DNA of 64,000 nt, taken from positions 139,330,351 to 139,394,350 of the forward strand of contig CP136062.1 of NCBI GenBank assembly GCA_032622095.1, in the 5' to 3' direction. Under the pieces are notes generated by a model. It did no database searches, was not told where the DNA came from, and saw only the letters and a list, made by a program, of their open reading frames with translations. Numbering within the stretch: the stretch's first letter is position 1; every line of letters starts with the position of its first letter. Shown here piece after piece: positions 60,201 through 64,000 of the stretch. The stretch comes from Siphonodentalium dalli (taxonomy: Eukaryota; Mollusca; Scaphopoda; Gadilida; Siphonodentaliidae). A program made the translations under genes and the position numbers.

Positions 60201-61802
60201 TTCATATGGAGGTTATAATAGACATCCGAAGCGCTTTTTAAAGAGTGTCTAATGACATTTTACTCATTTCTCATTCTAAAGTTATAAAAATTAAATCCTC
60301 TGTCTCAATCCTCACATATGACTCACCCATAGCGGTTCACCACACCACTTTCAAAATATTGTCCAATGATGTTCGTATATTTCAGTGTATGGTTATCCAT
60401 CTTTGTTTATTTTATTTAGAACATTGAATTTCTGTCCATCTACAAAGATATCTCAGTATTGGGTTATCAGTATAGGACTTTGACCATTATTCAATTTTGT
60501 GAAAATTTGGTATGTCTTATCACCCTTATCTCTGATGCTTAAAGATAGTGTATCTCATCCAGACAATATTAGGAAAAAAAATTTAAAACCTGAATTCAAG
60601 ACTACATTAACAAATACATTTTTTTGTGCATAAAACATAGAAAAAACTGAAGATTTTGTATACTATTTGTCTATAAAGGCACAATAAAGTTTTCCATTTC
60701 TGATGTAGCCGATCGAAATCTGTTTGTTCAGAATGGCATTTGCTTTGATTGAGGGAGCTAAGAAGATAGAATTCTCCCTCTTGCTTCATTCCGAACATTT
60801 CTGCAGGTCGCCTGTTTTATATCCCAATAGACGGTAATATTATTTTAGAAACATTCTAAGTAAAATTGATATTGATAGTAGATTTTCTGGACAGGTGTTC
60901 TCAATTCATATCTACTATTTTATACCCCAAGATCTATATAAAATGTGCCAGGAAGAGATACACTATCTAACAATCTCTTGAGTTGTTCAGAACGGAATAA
61001 CAAAGAATCATGCCAAAATGAGATATTTTCTAAAATTTGATCAAAATAGGCAGAAAGCTGTGTCATTGTTATAAACAAATTACATGCAGTGATCATTGTT
61101 TGCGGAATAATTGCCATATTATAAATGTTTATGCCCAATAATTTGTCCCGAATCAAGTAGTAAATATGTACATATGTGCATAGTTCATACATTGTGTTCT
61201 CTGAATTGGTACAGTCAATGCAGTTGGTATTTTTGACAATCATAGTTGATAGATACATTCTTCCAGTGGAAATAGAGCCTGGGTACTAACTTATCAGTTT
61301 TATTCACCAATGAAAGTCCATACTATGTCTTTAATCTAGTTTTTCAGCCTCATAGAAATAGAGGATGTCTAATGATTCGCAATTCTATACGAAATTTATT
61401 AACCAAGTTCACTTTTTAAATATTGACAAAATTGTTCAACCACCCTTATCACCAATGTTTATCTCTCAGTCAACACCAAATAACCCAACACAAATCAAAT
61501 ATCATAATTATATTCTAATTAACATAATAATAAAGTTCTGGCATTGACATTATTGCGCTAAACTCTTACGTCACTGCACGTGTCGATAATACATGTGTGT
61601 TTACTAAAAAATATGAGGCCAGTTTTAAGGGCTAATTATGTGATATATAATTATAAAATGCATCTCTTCTGTACTTTTCTTACAGCTGATGTTATAGACA
61701 ACAGTCGACATGTGTCTCTAGACTTTGAAGTGCCAAACAAAGCTATGCTTCATGGATTTGCTGGCTACTTCGAAACAACGCTCTATAAAGATACAAAACT
61801 GA
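18173..61802 (+). CDS. PRMT5: PRMT5, type II protein arginine N-methyltransferase (15 exons, 3' end missing)
   Basis: Exons are 18173-18279, 26780-26898, 32615-32700, 34763-34894, 36566-36678, 37671-37884, 40048-40137, 41134-41205, 42317-42394, 48526-48584, 50432-50557, 51755-51930, 53067-53176, 59412-59505 and 61686-61802. All junctions are GT-AG and join in one frame to 564 residues plus one base. Human PRMT5 has 637, so about 70 residues lie beyond the window. The enzyme transfers methyl groups from S-adenosylmethionine to give symmetric dimethylarginine, normally with WDR77/MEP50. Domains in order are the N-terminal TIM-barrel (about 1-285), the Rossmann domain with GAGRGP (363-368) and the start of the beta-barrel. 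The double-Glu loop [15 protein letters not shown] has both glutamates (434, 443). The Phe that sets symmetric specificity (human F327) is present in [12 protein letters not shown] (F325). Nothing is broken, so the gene should be functional. Confidence 0.97.
18473..18560. mobile_element. compact perfect foldback of the TATGGGAGGCC family
   Basis: A palindrome of about 88 bases in PRMT5 intron 1: TATGGGAGGCCAAATTCACA to its complement around a core of TTGCACTCAAGCACAA. It is the same family as 12561-13596 reduced to its two arms. The flanks TCTTACATC and GGTGTAAGA extend the symmetry. Confidence 0.8.
18628..19709. mobile_element. hAT-like element with CAGGGATGTGC ends
   Basis: Inverted tips CAGGGATGTGC and GCACATCCCTG sit beside GC-rich subterminal CCCGGGCGGG and CGCCCGGCG. 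ATTTC on both sides (18623-18627, 19710-19714) is the only flanking direct repeat. The CAGGG start is hAT-like, but an 8-bp duplication is not visible. No transposase open frame. Confidence 0.55.
19795..20005. repeat. CpG-rich tandem array, GCGTTGAAGTTTAACGCAGA unit
   Basis: A 22-23-base unit repeats three to four times, surrounded by further TAACGC/GCGTTA words. Each unit is itself nearly palindromic (GCGTT...AACGC). It is markedly more CpG-rich than its surroundings. Confidence 0.75.
20006..20978. other. PRMT5 intron 1, between repeats
   Basis: TTGCAGTGATTTAATTC near 20072 recurs near 22026 with similar flanks, suggesting two copies of one repeat. Open frames of up to 97 codons here match nothing I know. 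Confidence 0.4.
20979..21335. repeat. tandem duplication plus GACGGTTATCTCGACTGCGTT repeats
   Basis: A unit with CCCGGAAAAA-TCTAAATGTGGGCC-TATGTAAAACATT occurs twice about 200 bases apart. It is followed by repeated 30-base units of the type TTGACGGTTATCTCGACTGC. Confidence 0.7.
21336..23721. other. PRMT5 intron 1, unassigned part with an AT microsatellite
   Basis: (TA)n at about 22066-22084 and a G-run near 22514 are the only simple repeats. No exon was found; PRMT5 reading phase passes cleanly from exon 1 to exon 2 without one. Confidence 0.4.
23722..24941. mobile_element. hAT element with exact 8-bp target duplication, BED-finger remnant
   Basis: Tips TAGGGGCCGACGAA and TTCGTCGGTCCCTA are inverted; TTTAAAAT flanks both sides exactly (23714-23721, 24942-24949). 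CGAATC-rich subterminal repeats follow each tip. The plus frame at 24485-24667 has a Cys/Trp pattern with [19 protein letters not shown], resembling the first half of a degenerate BED zinc finger. No transposase core, so non-autonomous. Confidence 0.85.
24950..26779. other. PRMT5 intron 1, final part
   Basis: AT-rich, with a short palindrome at about 26443-26505 (ATTAATATTCAAATGGGTGG mirrored by CCACTCATTTAAATATTAAT). No exon before 26780. Confidence 0.45.
26780..26898 (+). CDS. PRMT5: PRMT5 exon 2
   Basis: Residues 36-76, containing NPRYKREF and [10 protein letters not shown] (human HPRFKREF, TRSDLLLSGR). Acceptor TTCATTACAG, donor GTAAAT. A T-family hairpin begins 8 bases into the following intron. 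Confidence 0.94.
26906..27097. mobile_element. T-family hairpin MITE (copy 2)
   Basis: A foldback with arms of about 90 bases (CCACAGCAGAATTATGGGTA to its complement) and almost no loop. Its left end starts 8 bases after PRMT5 exon 2, just past the splice donor GTAAAT. Confidence 0.8.
27640..28200. repeat. G-family repeat units
   Basis: Three to four units of roughly 150-190 bases, each with ATGGCTGCCA..GGCCATCTTGGATTTTA, CTCTTTGCATG..TAAATCC and GGATCTTC.GGGTGACC. These short reading frames are not genes. Confidence 0.75.
28205..29190 (+). repeat. F-family repeat split by a hAT element
   Basis: The left part 28205-28343 contains TTATCCCCCTTTTTCGACTT and TTTTGTCCGCGCTTCCATTC; the right part 29107-29190 ends GGTATCCTTAGTCGTACTGG. 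The hAT at 28344-29106 lies between. Confidence 0.7.
28344..29106. mobile_element. hAT-like non-autonomous element, CAGGGTTTCCGCTA ends
   Basis: Inverted tips CAGGGTTTCCGCTA and TAGCGGAAACCCTG. The flanking 8-mers TTTTAGCT (28336-28343) and ATTTAGCT (29107-29114) match at 7 of 8. Length 763; no transposase. Confidence 0.75.
29231..30652. repeat. G-family array: direct units of about 160 bp, then inverted units
   Basis: The left tip is TTTAGCTCAACTTACTTTG. Five units follow in direct order (GGCGCGGGCTACAGGTCG or variants near 29311, 29466, 29631, 29785, 29950). Two subtypes alternate: one with TTACTCTTTGCATGACTAAA, the other with TTCAAAATTCAATCCA. From about 30155 the same units run in the opposite direction, so the whole forms a large imperfect palindrome. 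Confidence 0.85.
30653..31365 (+). CDS. C-terminal part of LINE reverse transcriptase, open but truncated
   Basis: 237 codons without a stop. Diagnostic blocks after the RT core are [53 protein letters not shown] and [15 protein letters not shown]. The catalytic FADD-type motif and the endonuclease are absent, so this is a dead 5'-truncated copy. A Met at 30553 belongs to the flanking G repeat, not to the element. Confidence 0.85.
30653..31462 (+). mobile_element. 5'-truncated non-LTR retrotransposon (LINE)
   Basis: It carries the 3' end of a LINE reverse-transcriptase frame, a 3' UTR with the typical AAAGCGCTGTTGAATA and GAGCGCTATACAAATTAA, and a short TATTG tail (31441-31457). It is inserted within the inverted part of the G array. 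The L2/CR1-like tail style suggests that clade, but the clade is an inference. Confidence 0.85.
31463..32118. other. PRMT5 intron 2 between LINE and M copy d
   Basis: It begins with the G-family end GAGCTACAGTGTCATTGACA (to about 31521). Beyond that nothing was recognised. Confidence 0.45.
32127..32563. mobile_element. M-family MITE (copy d) with exact 8-bp target duplication
   Basis: Ends CAAGTCTGCAAATAGG and ATTTGCAGACTTG; AATGTATA flanks both sides (32119-32126, 32564-32571). It lies 51 bases before PRMT5 exon 3. Confidence 0.85.
32615..32700 (+). CDS. PRMT5: PRMT5 exon 3
   Basis: Residues 76-104, [19 protein letters not shown] then [10 protein letters not shown] (human DWNTLIVGKLSPWIRPDSK). 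Acceptor TTCTTCAG, donor GTACAC. Confidence 0.94.
32701..33670. other. PRMT5 intron 3, first part
   Basis: Around 33340-33480 is a repeat start (GTCTGTCCGTCTGAAC, CCGATTTCAATCAAATTTGG) of the kind that heads other bivalve-like repeats. GGGGCCACAGGCC near 33660 mirrors GGGGCCTGTGGCCC near 33625. No exon. Confidence 0.45.
33675..34490. repeat. G-family repeat copy
   Basis: Four degenerate units with ATGGCTGCC..GCCATCTT, TTGCATGACTAAATCCTT and TTCGGGGTGACC, ending GAGCTACAGTGTCATTGACA. It also contains a short inverted piece (AAACTTCATCTGAATCATCG against TCATCAAGTTTGGTGATGAT). Confidence 0.75.
34763..34894 (+). CDS. PRMT5: PRMT5 exon 4
   Basis: Residues 105-148, [19 protein letters not shown] onward (human AMLQELNFGAYLGLPAFLL). 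Phase 0 on both sides; acceptor TATATGGCAG, donor GTAGGT. Confidence 0.92.
34895..36565. other. PRMT5 intron 4
   Basis: Contains a C-run followed by an A-run (about 35103-35127) and TTTTTTTT stretches; otherwise nothing was recognised. Confidence 0.45.
36566..36678 (+). CDS. PRMT5: PRMT5 exon 5
   Basis: Residues 149-186, [13 protein letters not shown] and a divergent loop ending FFEDTWEW, corresponding to human MFWMRVPLVAPED to EKTWMWW. Donor GTAAGA. Confidence 0.9.
36679..37397. other. PRMT5 intron 5, first part
   Basis: CTGTCTAATCACT repeats once near 36745-36773. No other structure. Confidence 0.4.
37398..37641. mobile_element. D-family double-hairpin MITE (copy 2, complete)
   Basis: Outer inverted ends AACCCTTCCATGA and TCATGAAAGGGTT. 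Two hairpins follow one another: CCAATGCATTCTCTTATATA with its inverse around GGCTCCCATAGGGAGCC, then CAGTGCATTCTCTTATATAT with its inverse around GGCTCCCTATGGGGGA. It ends 29 bases before PRMT5 exon 6, so the branch point probably lies at or inside its end. Confidence 0.85.
37671..37884 (+). CDS. PRMT5: PRMT5 exon 6
   Basis: Residues 186-257, [20 protein letters not shown], then [18 protein letters not shown] and [13 protein letters not shown]. This is a strongly conserved part of the TIM-barrel, in the region where the substrate-adaptor groove of the human enzyme lies. A D-family MITE ends 29 bases before the acceptor. Confidence 0.96.
37885..38683. other. PRMT5 intron 6, first part
   Basis: No repeat boundary, exon or RNA gene seen; one A-run near 38563. 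Confidence 0.4.
38684..38790 (+). repeat. G-family left end fragment
   Basis: TTTAGCCCAACTTGACAAAG to CCCTCATGATTG, the start of a G copy as at 29231, cut short. Confidence 0.65.
38848..39330 (+). repeat. dispersed repeat, inverse of 48828-49250
   Basis: Shared blocks in reverse orientation include GAGGGAGGGAGG next to TTTTATTTTTATTTTTT, AGCATGGACAAAGATACC, and TCATCTACTTCATGTTGT at the end. Both copies lie in PRMT5 introns. Confidence 0.65.
39735..40031 (+). repeat. G-family repeat end
   Basis: ACACCCTGTAGACTGCATTT, then CAGCAACCATCTTGAATTT, ending GCCATGTCATTGACACTTTC, about 17 bases before PRMT5 exon 7. Confidence 0.65.
40048..40137 (+). CDS. PRMT5: PRMT5 exon 7
   Basis: Residues 258-287, [19 protein letters not shown] (human LEVQFIITGTNHHSEKEF). 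The acceptor TTATCCCTCACAG directly follows the end of a G-family repeat, which stops about 17 bases upstream. Confidence 0.93.
40395..41105 (+). repeat. F-family repeat copy
   Basis: Starts TTTATTATACTGGTGGGGGG and has three tandem units with CTTGGCACAGATAT, CCTGTGC.TCTGCGATTAT and TTTTGTCCGAGCTTGTATTC. It ends GGAGTATCCTCAATATCTCA just before PRMT5 exon 8. Confidence 0.75.
41134..41205 (+). CDS. PRMT5: PRMT5 exon 8
   Basis: Residues 288-311, containing [16 protein letters not shown], nearly identical to human. Acceptor ATTTCAACAG is weak in pyrimidines. An F-family copy ends about 28 bases upstream. Confidence 0.95.
41206..41819. other. PRMT5 intron 8, first part
   Basis: Nothing recognised. 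Confidence 0.4.
41820..42175 (+). repeat. dispersed repeat, same orientation as 60595-60960
   Basis: Shared blocks: AAACTGAAGAT, GTCTATAAAGGCA.AATAAAG, GACAGGTGT.CTC.ATTCATAT and CTATTATTTTATACCC..ATCTATATAAA. No coding frame. Confidence 0.65.
42317..42394 (+). CDS. PRMT5: PRMT5 exon 9 (specificity Phe, SAM-site Tyr and Lys)
   Basis: Residues 312-337, [18 protein letters not shown] then TKYTQYEK. Y322, F325, K331 and Y332 correspond to human Y324, F327, K333 and Y334. Confidence 0.96.
42395..43140. other. PRMT5 intron 9, before the DIRS-like element
   Basis: Nothing recognised; AT-rich. Confidence 0.4.
43141..43336 (+). repeat. left inverted terminal repeat of the DIRS-like element
   Basis: Outer variant TTCCGCCAAAGGAAGCCCTC, then ACTGAACTATATGGATAGAT and CATGCGCAGTCCCAATATAA, ending GCCAGTTTATTTT. 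Confidence 0.85.
43576..44280 (+). repeat. tandem duplication inside the DIRS-like element
   Basis: Two units of about 345 bases (from 43576 and 43921) share CATTTCAAGGCCTTACGAGG, TGCCACGTGATTC, TTCGTGGGAATT and CATCGCTACTGACGCTATCT. Confidence 0.8.
44390..44715. repeat. ACCGCGGT-rich low-complexity stretch
   Basis: Repeated short words of the kind GGTGATACCGCGGT and ATACCGGTA, many of them palindromic. Function unknown; possibly degenerate tandem repeats. Confidence 0.5.
45287..45835 (+). pseudogene. gag-like remnant of the DIRS-like element
   Basis: The longest frame in the element (182 codons). A Ser/Pro/Gly-rich start is followed by an acidic/serine stretch, [20 protein letters not shown] then FDDDPSAH. 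Only composition and position suggest gag. The GC content is clearly higher than in the flanking introns. The same stretch around GGAATGGGCCTCC..GCAGGTCGTTC recurs near 47613 in broken form. Confidence 0.45.
46165..46575 (+). repeat. tandem duplication of about 215 bp in the DIRS-like element
   Basis: GGCAAAGACGTTTGC, CGAGGAAGCTC.TTGACTAGC, TTTGCAGGCAGGG.ACCA.CC and TCTATGCTGGATTTGTCCTA or close variants occur twice. Confidence 0.75.
47580..47740 (+). pseudogene. second, broken gag-like fragment
   Basis: CATCGATGGAGTGGGCCTCC then GCAGGTCGTTCTGTCGCTAA parallel 45579-45650, but stops interrupt every long frame. Confidence 0.4.
48022..48120. repeat. internal complementary region of the DIRS-like element
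   Basis: ATAGTTCAGTGTGAGGGCTT with CCTTTGGCGGAAATAT (complement of the left end) is joined through an AT centre to ATATATATTTCCTTAAAG and AAAGCCTGAACACTGAAC (complement of the right end). Confidence 0.85.
48186..48400 (-). repeat. right inverted terminal repeat of the DIRS-like element
   Basis: Inverse of 43141-43336 but with outer variant GTTCAGGCTTTCTTTAAGG and an extra AT-rich tip (to AAAAAATATCAT). It ends 125 bases before PRMT5 exon 10. Confidence 0.85.
48526..48584 (+). CDS. PRMT5: PRMT5 exon 10
   Basis: Residues 338-357, [20 protein letters not shown] (human [20 protein letters not shown]). Acceptor TGTATCTAG, donor GTAAGT. The DIRS-like element fills most of the intron before it. 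Confidence 0.93.
48828..49250 (-). repeat. dispersed repeat, inverse of 38848-39330
   Basis: ACATGAAGTAGATGGATACA at one end, GCCTCCCTCCCTCAATGATA at the other. Confidence 0.65.
49690..50285 (-). repeat. GGTCAAGGTC repeat, inverse of 62185-62945
   Basis: CTAGAAGGTGACCCGACTTC marks the left end; tandem pieces with TTTGACCTTGAATTG follow; the right end is CCGGCCGAAAATACCCCCAC, TTTTCGAGTCCATCGATTAC and CCAAAATATATAATAGATG. Reading frames here (49606-49902, 49872-50144) are repeat translations. Confidence 0.8.
50432..50557 (+). CDS. PRMT5: PRMT5 exon 11 (SAM-binding GAGRGP)
   Basis: Residues 357-399, [17 protein letters not shown] and [12 protein letters not shown]. Glu391 matches human E392, which binds the ribose of SAM. 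Donor GTAAGT. Confidence 0.97.
50558..51553. other. PRMT5 intron 11, first part
   Basis: A degenerate X-family copy is recognisable at about 51105-51233 (TATAACTGGG.TTGGAGAATCCA..GGGGTTAAA). The rest is unassigned. Confidence 0.45.
51554..51704. mobile_element. T-family hairpin MITE (copy 3, right arm truncated)
   Basis: CAGTAATGCTCTAAG start, hairpin arms GAAATATGGCTTGTTGCCAT and complement around CTCTCCCCGAGAG. The last 60 bases of the right arm are missing. It ends 50 bases before PRMT5 exon 12. Confidence 0.8.
51755..51930 (+). CDS. PRMT5: PRMT5 exon 12 (double-Glu loop)
   Basis: Residues 399-458, [20 protein letters not shown] then [19 protein letters not shown]418-M419 (human 419-420) contact the adenine; E434 and E443 are the catalytic pair. 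The only change in the loop is Ala to Gly in SFGDNE. Confidence 0.97.
52138..52586. mobile_element. P-family MITE, TTAA-flanked (copy 2)
   Basis: TTAAAGGTACTCAATC on the left and GATTGAGTACCTTTAA on the right form inverted ends including TTAA at both. In inverse orientation it matches much of 1999-2393. Confidence 0.75.
52583..52822. mobile_element. X-family MITE (copy 3), abutting the P element
   Basis: TTAACCTGTTCTGAACTAAA to GTAAAGAAATGGTTAA, with the family's inner GGAAATGTTCAG.TAATAAGTTC. It shares the TTAA at 52583-52586 with its neighbour. Confidence 0.65.
53067..53176 (+). CDS. PRMT5: PRMT5 exon 13
   Basis: Residues 458-494, [19 protein letters not shown] then [17 protein letters not shown]. 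Its donor GAT|GTAAGC is the left half of a target duplication created by an M-family insertion; the ancestral GAT|GTAAGT now lies at 54583. Confidence 0.95.
53182..54582. mobile_element. M-family MITE (copy e) at the exon 13 splice donor, split by a hAT
   Basis: The left tip CAAGCTTTGAAAT begins at 53182; the body continues from 54319 to CTATTTCAAGGCTTG at 54582. Exact 8-bp duplication GATGTAAG at 53174-53181 and 54583-54590; the left copy is the exon 13 donor. The modules at 54340-54560 are near-perfect palindromes, one partly duplicated. Confidence 0.9.
53195..54310. mobile_element. hAT element (copy 1) nested in M copy e
   Basis: Tips TAGGGTCCTGCGAATTGGA and GAATATTCGCAGGAGCCTA; TTTGAAAT flanks exactly (53187-53194, 54311-54318). 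ATCGAATCGAAT subterminal repeats, expanded on the left. A minus-strand frame (53563-53871) keeps a damaged BED-finger block, [16 protein letters not shown]. No transposase. Confidence 0.9.
54583..54590 (+). promoter_or_regulatory. displaced ancestral 5' splice site of exon 13
   Basis: GAT|GTAAGTGA, the right copy of the target duplication. It keeps the consensus GTAAGT, while the copy in use at the exon is GTAAGC. It is now 1.4 kb inside the intron. Confidence 0.75.
54700..55115. mobile_element. M-family MITE (copy f, degenerate)
   Basis: Module GCAGAATGAGGTCCCCATAG to CTCATTCTGATTAGG, then GGGTTAATTTGGCGATGCTA to CCTGGGGACCTCATTGTG. The tips are decayed and no duplication is visible. Confidence 0.65.
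55116..55374. other. PRMT5 intron 13, unassigned piece
   Basis: Nothing recognised. Confidence 0.35.
55375..55656. mobile_element. X-family MITE (copy 4)
   Basis: Inverted ends AACCCTTTCTATACTAAATA and CATTCAGTATAGAAAGGGTT. The middle holds unrelated GC-richer sequence (about 55440-55570, from GAGTGAGTCCACCC to GCGGTCGG), so it is probably interrupted. Confidence 0.7.
55808..57221. mobile_element. hAT element (copy 2) with BED-finger remnant
   Basis: Tips TAGGGTCCTGCGAATTGGAG and CGAATATTCGCAGGACCCTA; CTCTATTC flanks exactly (55800-55807, 57222-57229). It is similar to copy 1 over most of its length but about 300 bases longer, with a unique part around 56600-56900. Confidence 0.92.
56126..56362 (-). 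pseudogene. BED zinc-finger fragment in hAT copy 2
   Basis: The minus-strand frame contains [20 protein letters not shown] and QHYINR: the Cys-x2-Cys and His-x(3-5)-His arrangement of the BED finger found at the N-terminus of hAT transposases. No dimerisation or catalytic region follows, so it is a fossil of the parent transposase. Confidence 0.6.
57230..58034. other. PRMT5 intron 13, unassigned piece
   Basis: A G-run near 57380; nothing else recognised. Confidence 0.35.
58035..58250. mobile_element. M-family MITE (copy g, degenerate)
   Basis: GGCGAATTTGGCGATACTAC and GGTAGCATCACTAAACTCAC mark the remains of the two modules; both tips are unrecognisable. Confidence 0.5.
58251..59411. other. 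PRMT5 intron 13, final part with a poly(C) tract
   Basis: About 27-29 C in a row at 58910-58937, preceded by GGGGTGGTGGGTACCC-type sequence that occurs twice (58788, 58850). No exon. Confidence 0.5.
59412..59505 (+). CDS. PRMT5: PRMT5 exon 14
   Basis: Residues 495-526, [17 protein letters not shown] then [10 protein letters not shown] (human [17 protein letters not shown]). Acceptor AATTTTCAG, donor GTGAGT. Confidence 0.95.
59595..59995. repeat. CTTAAA/CCTTGAAAA repeat with inverted outer parts
   Basis: CCTTGAAAAGTACTTAAAAA at the left and GTCCTTGAAAATGCC, CCTCAAAAAGTACTTAAT at the right, with GTGCTTAAATTC and TTCTTAAATTCC between. Family unknown. Confidence 0.45.
60595..60960 (+). repeat. 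dispersed repeat, same as 41820-42175
   Basis: AAACTGAAGATTTTGTATAC, GTCTATAAAGGCACAATAAA, GGACAGGTGTTCTCAATTCA and CTACTATTTTATACCCC in the same order as the first copy. Confidence 0.65.
60961..61685. other. PRMT5 intron 14, final part
   Basis: Nothing recognised. Confidence 0.35.
61686..61802 (+). CDS. PRMT5: PRMT5 exon 15, last exon in the window
   Basis: Residues 526-564 plus one base, [17 protein letters not shown] then [14 protein letters not shown] (human [14 protein letters not shown]). The donor GTGAGT at 61803 shows that coding continues beyond the window. Confidence 0.95.
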
Positions 61803-62184
61803 GTGAGTAGTGTATCACAGTGAGACTGTACCCAAATCTGGCCATTTATGGGGCACCTCTGATGTATTCATTAATTCAGTGGTCATTTTGACCAAAATTA
61901 CCCTCTAAGCTGGTCCCTGTTTTGACTTGATTGATAAGACTAGAAATGGTGTAATGTGTATTGGTGTAGAATGGGAGGTTTGGAGATTTCAGTCTGAGCA
62001 CGGGCCACGTTTATTTTTTGTATCAACAACCCTCTGTTAAAAGGTAGCAGAATTATGTACCCAGAGAAATGACGCAGTCATTAAATTAAACTCTTATTGA
62101 TACACTAACTGAAACAGGCCCCTTTGTGCGTTTGGAGCCTGCAGCCCCTGTGTGCGCTACCGCGCATGACAAACATATCCTACT

Positions 62185-62945
62185 ATCTATTATATATTTT
62201 GGAAGATCTGTTTGTGTGTGTGTAATCGATTAACTCGAAAACGGCCGACCCGATTTCGATGAAACTTGGTATGTGGGGGTATTTTCGGCCGGGGGGTGAC
62301 ATAGGCCTATTGATTTTCAGATCCGAGGTCAACTTTTCACGTGCCGAGGTCAAATCTGTTTTTACGCTGTGTTACGGGACTTTCATTTGAGTTCGGTGCT
62401 TACAAATCGATTCGAAACAGTGCGAATAATAAAATGCCAGTCATAATAATGACACTGTGAGAATCTTTCGTGTTTCCTCTTTCCAACGATATATAATGCG
62501 TATGTATCCGTTTTAGTTATCTGCCTCAATTATCAAGAAGAAGTGGTACTATCTTCCATCAGGATAAAAACAATGCGTAACTTCTATGACGTCGTTAGAG
62601 GTCATAACGTTAGATCACGTTAACGCTTAACCGGCCGATGCATTTGACTGTTTCAGACGTCTTGTTGATATCTCGGGCACCGATGGTAATTTATCTTTTC
62701 GTTGAAACTTGATAATTAATGAGCGTGTGTATATGAGGCGCGTTTATATACTTGAGTGGAAATCAAATCGGGTTAAACTGGCGGATTTTTACGGACGAAA
62801 TTTGATGCATAGGGTATCTCGGTATCCGTTGGGCCGATTTCCACCATTTTTGGGGTGTTGGTGTTTGACCCCACCTGACCTTGACCTTCAAAATGGTCAA
62901 TTCAAGGTCAAAGCCCGGACGAAGTCGGGTCACCTTCTAGTTTTA
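62185..62945 (+). repeat. GGTCAAGGTC repeat, forward copy
   Basis: Starts TCTATTATATATTTTGGAAG and TCGAAAACGGCCGACCCGAT; ends AAAGCCCGGACGAAGTCGGG and CACCTTCTAG. It is the inverse of 49690-50285 at both ends; the middle (62330-62800) is different. Confidence 0.8.
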
Positions 62946-63034
62946 TATATATAGATAACATTTATTATGCTACTTCAATATATCCTCATGCAAATAGGTT
63001 CATATTGGAGATAATCATTGACATTGGTTCATAT

Positions 63035-63800
63035 TGGACTTATTATATCCCCACTTTCGAAGAAAATGGGGGGTATACTGGATTGACTGCGTCTGTCCGT
63101 CCATCGCACCGTCACGCTTTCTCCCTCCGTGTGTCCGTCCGTCCATCCGACCTCATAACTCGAACAACTATGAACCGATTTCAATAATTTTTTGTATGCA
63201 ATCTCCTTAGGACTGCCTCTCTGCATGATGCTAATTGCGGTTCAGTCAGAGTTTTTTTTTTTAGTTACGCCTCATTTTCGACTTATTTTGACTTAGAAAA
63301 TTCTGTCCGACTTAATAACTTTAACAAATATGAACCGATTTCAATAATTTTTGGTATACATGCTTCTCACAATACCCTCTTTTCGTAATATTACACTTCA
63401 TTTTCGACTTATTTTGACTTTGGATGATAATTCAAGTTAGGATGTCCTGATCACCACCAAACTTGATTTATGTCTGATTGGCTTAAAATACAAACCTAGT
63501 GCGAATCGGGCTTAGAATTCATTTGTTTTTTTTTTGTTTCTTCGAATATGGGTTCAAAAGCCATCTTAGATGTTAAGGTTACGTATCATTTTCTACCCTT
63601 TTTTGGGGTTTCTGCAATCATTCGAACAAATATGAACCAATTTGAATAATTTTTTCTGTACAAGCTTCTTGTGACACCATATCGATATTATTAGTCCGAA
63701 TTTTTCTTTAAAGTTAAAAACCTTTTTTGTTGGGTTTACGGATAATGCGGGTTGAATTTGCCACGGTGGGGGTATGCTAGCACGCGAGTGCACACCTCTT
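63035..63800 (+). repeat. CCCC-TATA headed repeat with ATGAACCGATTTCAATAATT units
   Basis: Head TATATCCCCACTTTCGAAGA, then GTCTGTCCGTCC runs. AACAA.TATGAACC.ATTT.AATAATTTTT recurs three times (about 63160, 63320, 63620) with TTTTCGACTTATTTTGACTT between. Repeat translations only; no exon of PRMT5 was found here. Confidence 0.7.
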
Positions 63801-64000
63801 GTTTGATTCTGGAATAAGCCCATAGTGGACTTATAACTGTTATTCTGTTGGATGGTGGGGGCCACAGTAAAAACACATAATATAAAGAGCATACATCTGG
63901 TCTGCAAATAGGTTCATATTGAACCTAAATATTAACATTTATTTGGTTCTGAAATAGGCCCATAGTGAGCTTATTTTGTTGTTTTTTATTTATTTATTAA

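Noticed and set aside
61803-64000. Possible final PRMT5 exons
   Set aside because: I searched for the conserved C-terminal blocks (e.g. SWFP and RSYTIGL-like) by reading the frames and found none; only repeats are present.

Overview
The window is animal nuclear DNA: AT-rich, with short GT-AG-bounded exons separated by long introns packed with transposon debris. Two genes are certain. One is the UPF0489/C5orf22 homologue on the minus strand (7 coding exons, complete from a plausible start, 468 residues). The other is PRMT5, the type II protein arginine methyltransferase, on the plus strand (15 coding exons present; roughly the last 70 residues lie beyond base 64000). They are arranged head to head, about 6 kb apart. 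A possible last exon of a third, unidentified plus-strand gene lies at 751-816, convergent with the C5orf22 homologue. The repeat content (GTCCGTCCGTC-rich repeats, ATGGCTGCC/GGCAGCCAT repeats, a DIRS-like element, many hAT derivatives) looks like a marine invertebrate, most likely a lophotrochozoan such as a bivalve mollusc. That is an inference from repeat style, not a proof.

Layout. 1-1098: end of the convergent gene and the C5orf22 3' region. 1099-12048: C5orf22 homologue. 12049-18172: intergenic, holding a foldback element, a direct duplication of about 430-490 bp and a possible inverted-repeat element. 18173-61802: PRMT5 exons 1-15. 61803-64000: PRMT5 intron 15, entirely repeats.

Repeat families named here. 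M: hAT-type MITE, ends CAAGCCTGCAAATAG, 8-bp target duplications. T: hairpin MITE, ends CAGTAATGCCC, TA target. X: MITE with ends AACCCTTTCTATAC. D: double-hairpin MITE, ends AACCCTTCCATGA. P: TTAA-flanked MITE, ends AGGTACTCAATC. F: GTCCGAGCTTGTATTCC repeat with CCCCC-TATA ends. G: ATGGCTGCC/GGCAGCCAT repeat ending TGTCATTGACACTTTCA. Four hAT-like elements with 8-bp, exact or nearly exact, target duplications are recognisable apart from family M, plus one less certain.

The most notable structures are these. (1) An M element inserted exactly over the 5' splice site of PRMT5 exon 13. Its 8-bp target duplication GATGTAAG copied the splice donor, and a hAT then landed inside it. (2) A DIRS-type retroelement of about 5.26 kb in PRMT5 intron 9, with inverted terminal repeats, an internal complementary region joining both end variants, and almost no remaining coding capacity. 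(3) A duplicated piece of the C5orf22 last exon whose differences fall almost only at third codon positions. (4) A general tendency for MITEs to sit within about 10-50 bases of splice sites.
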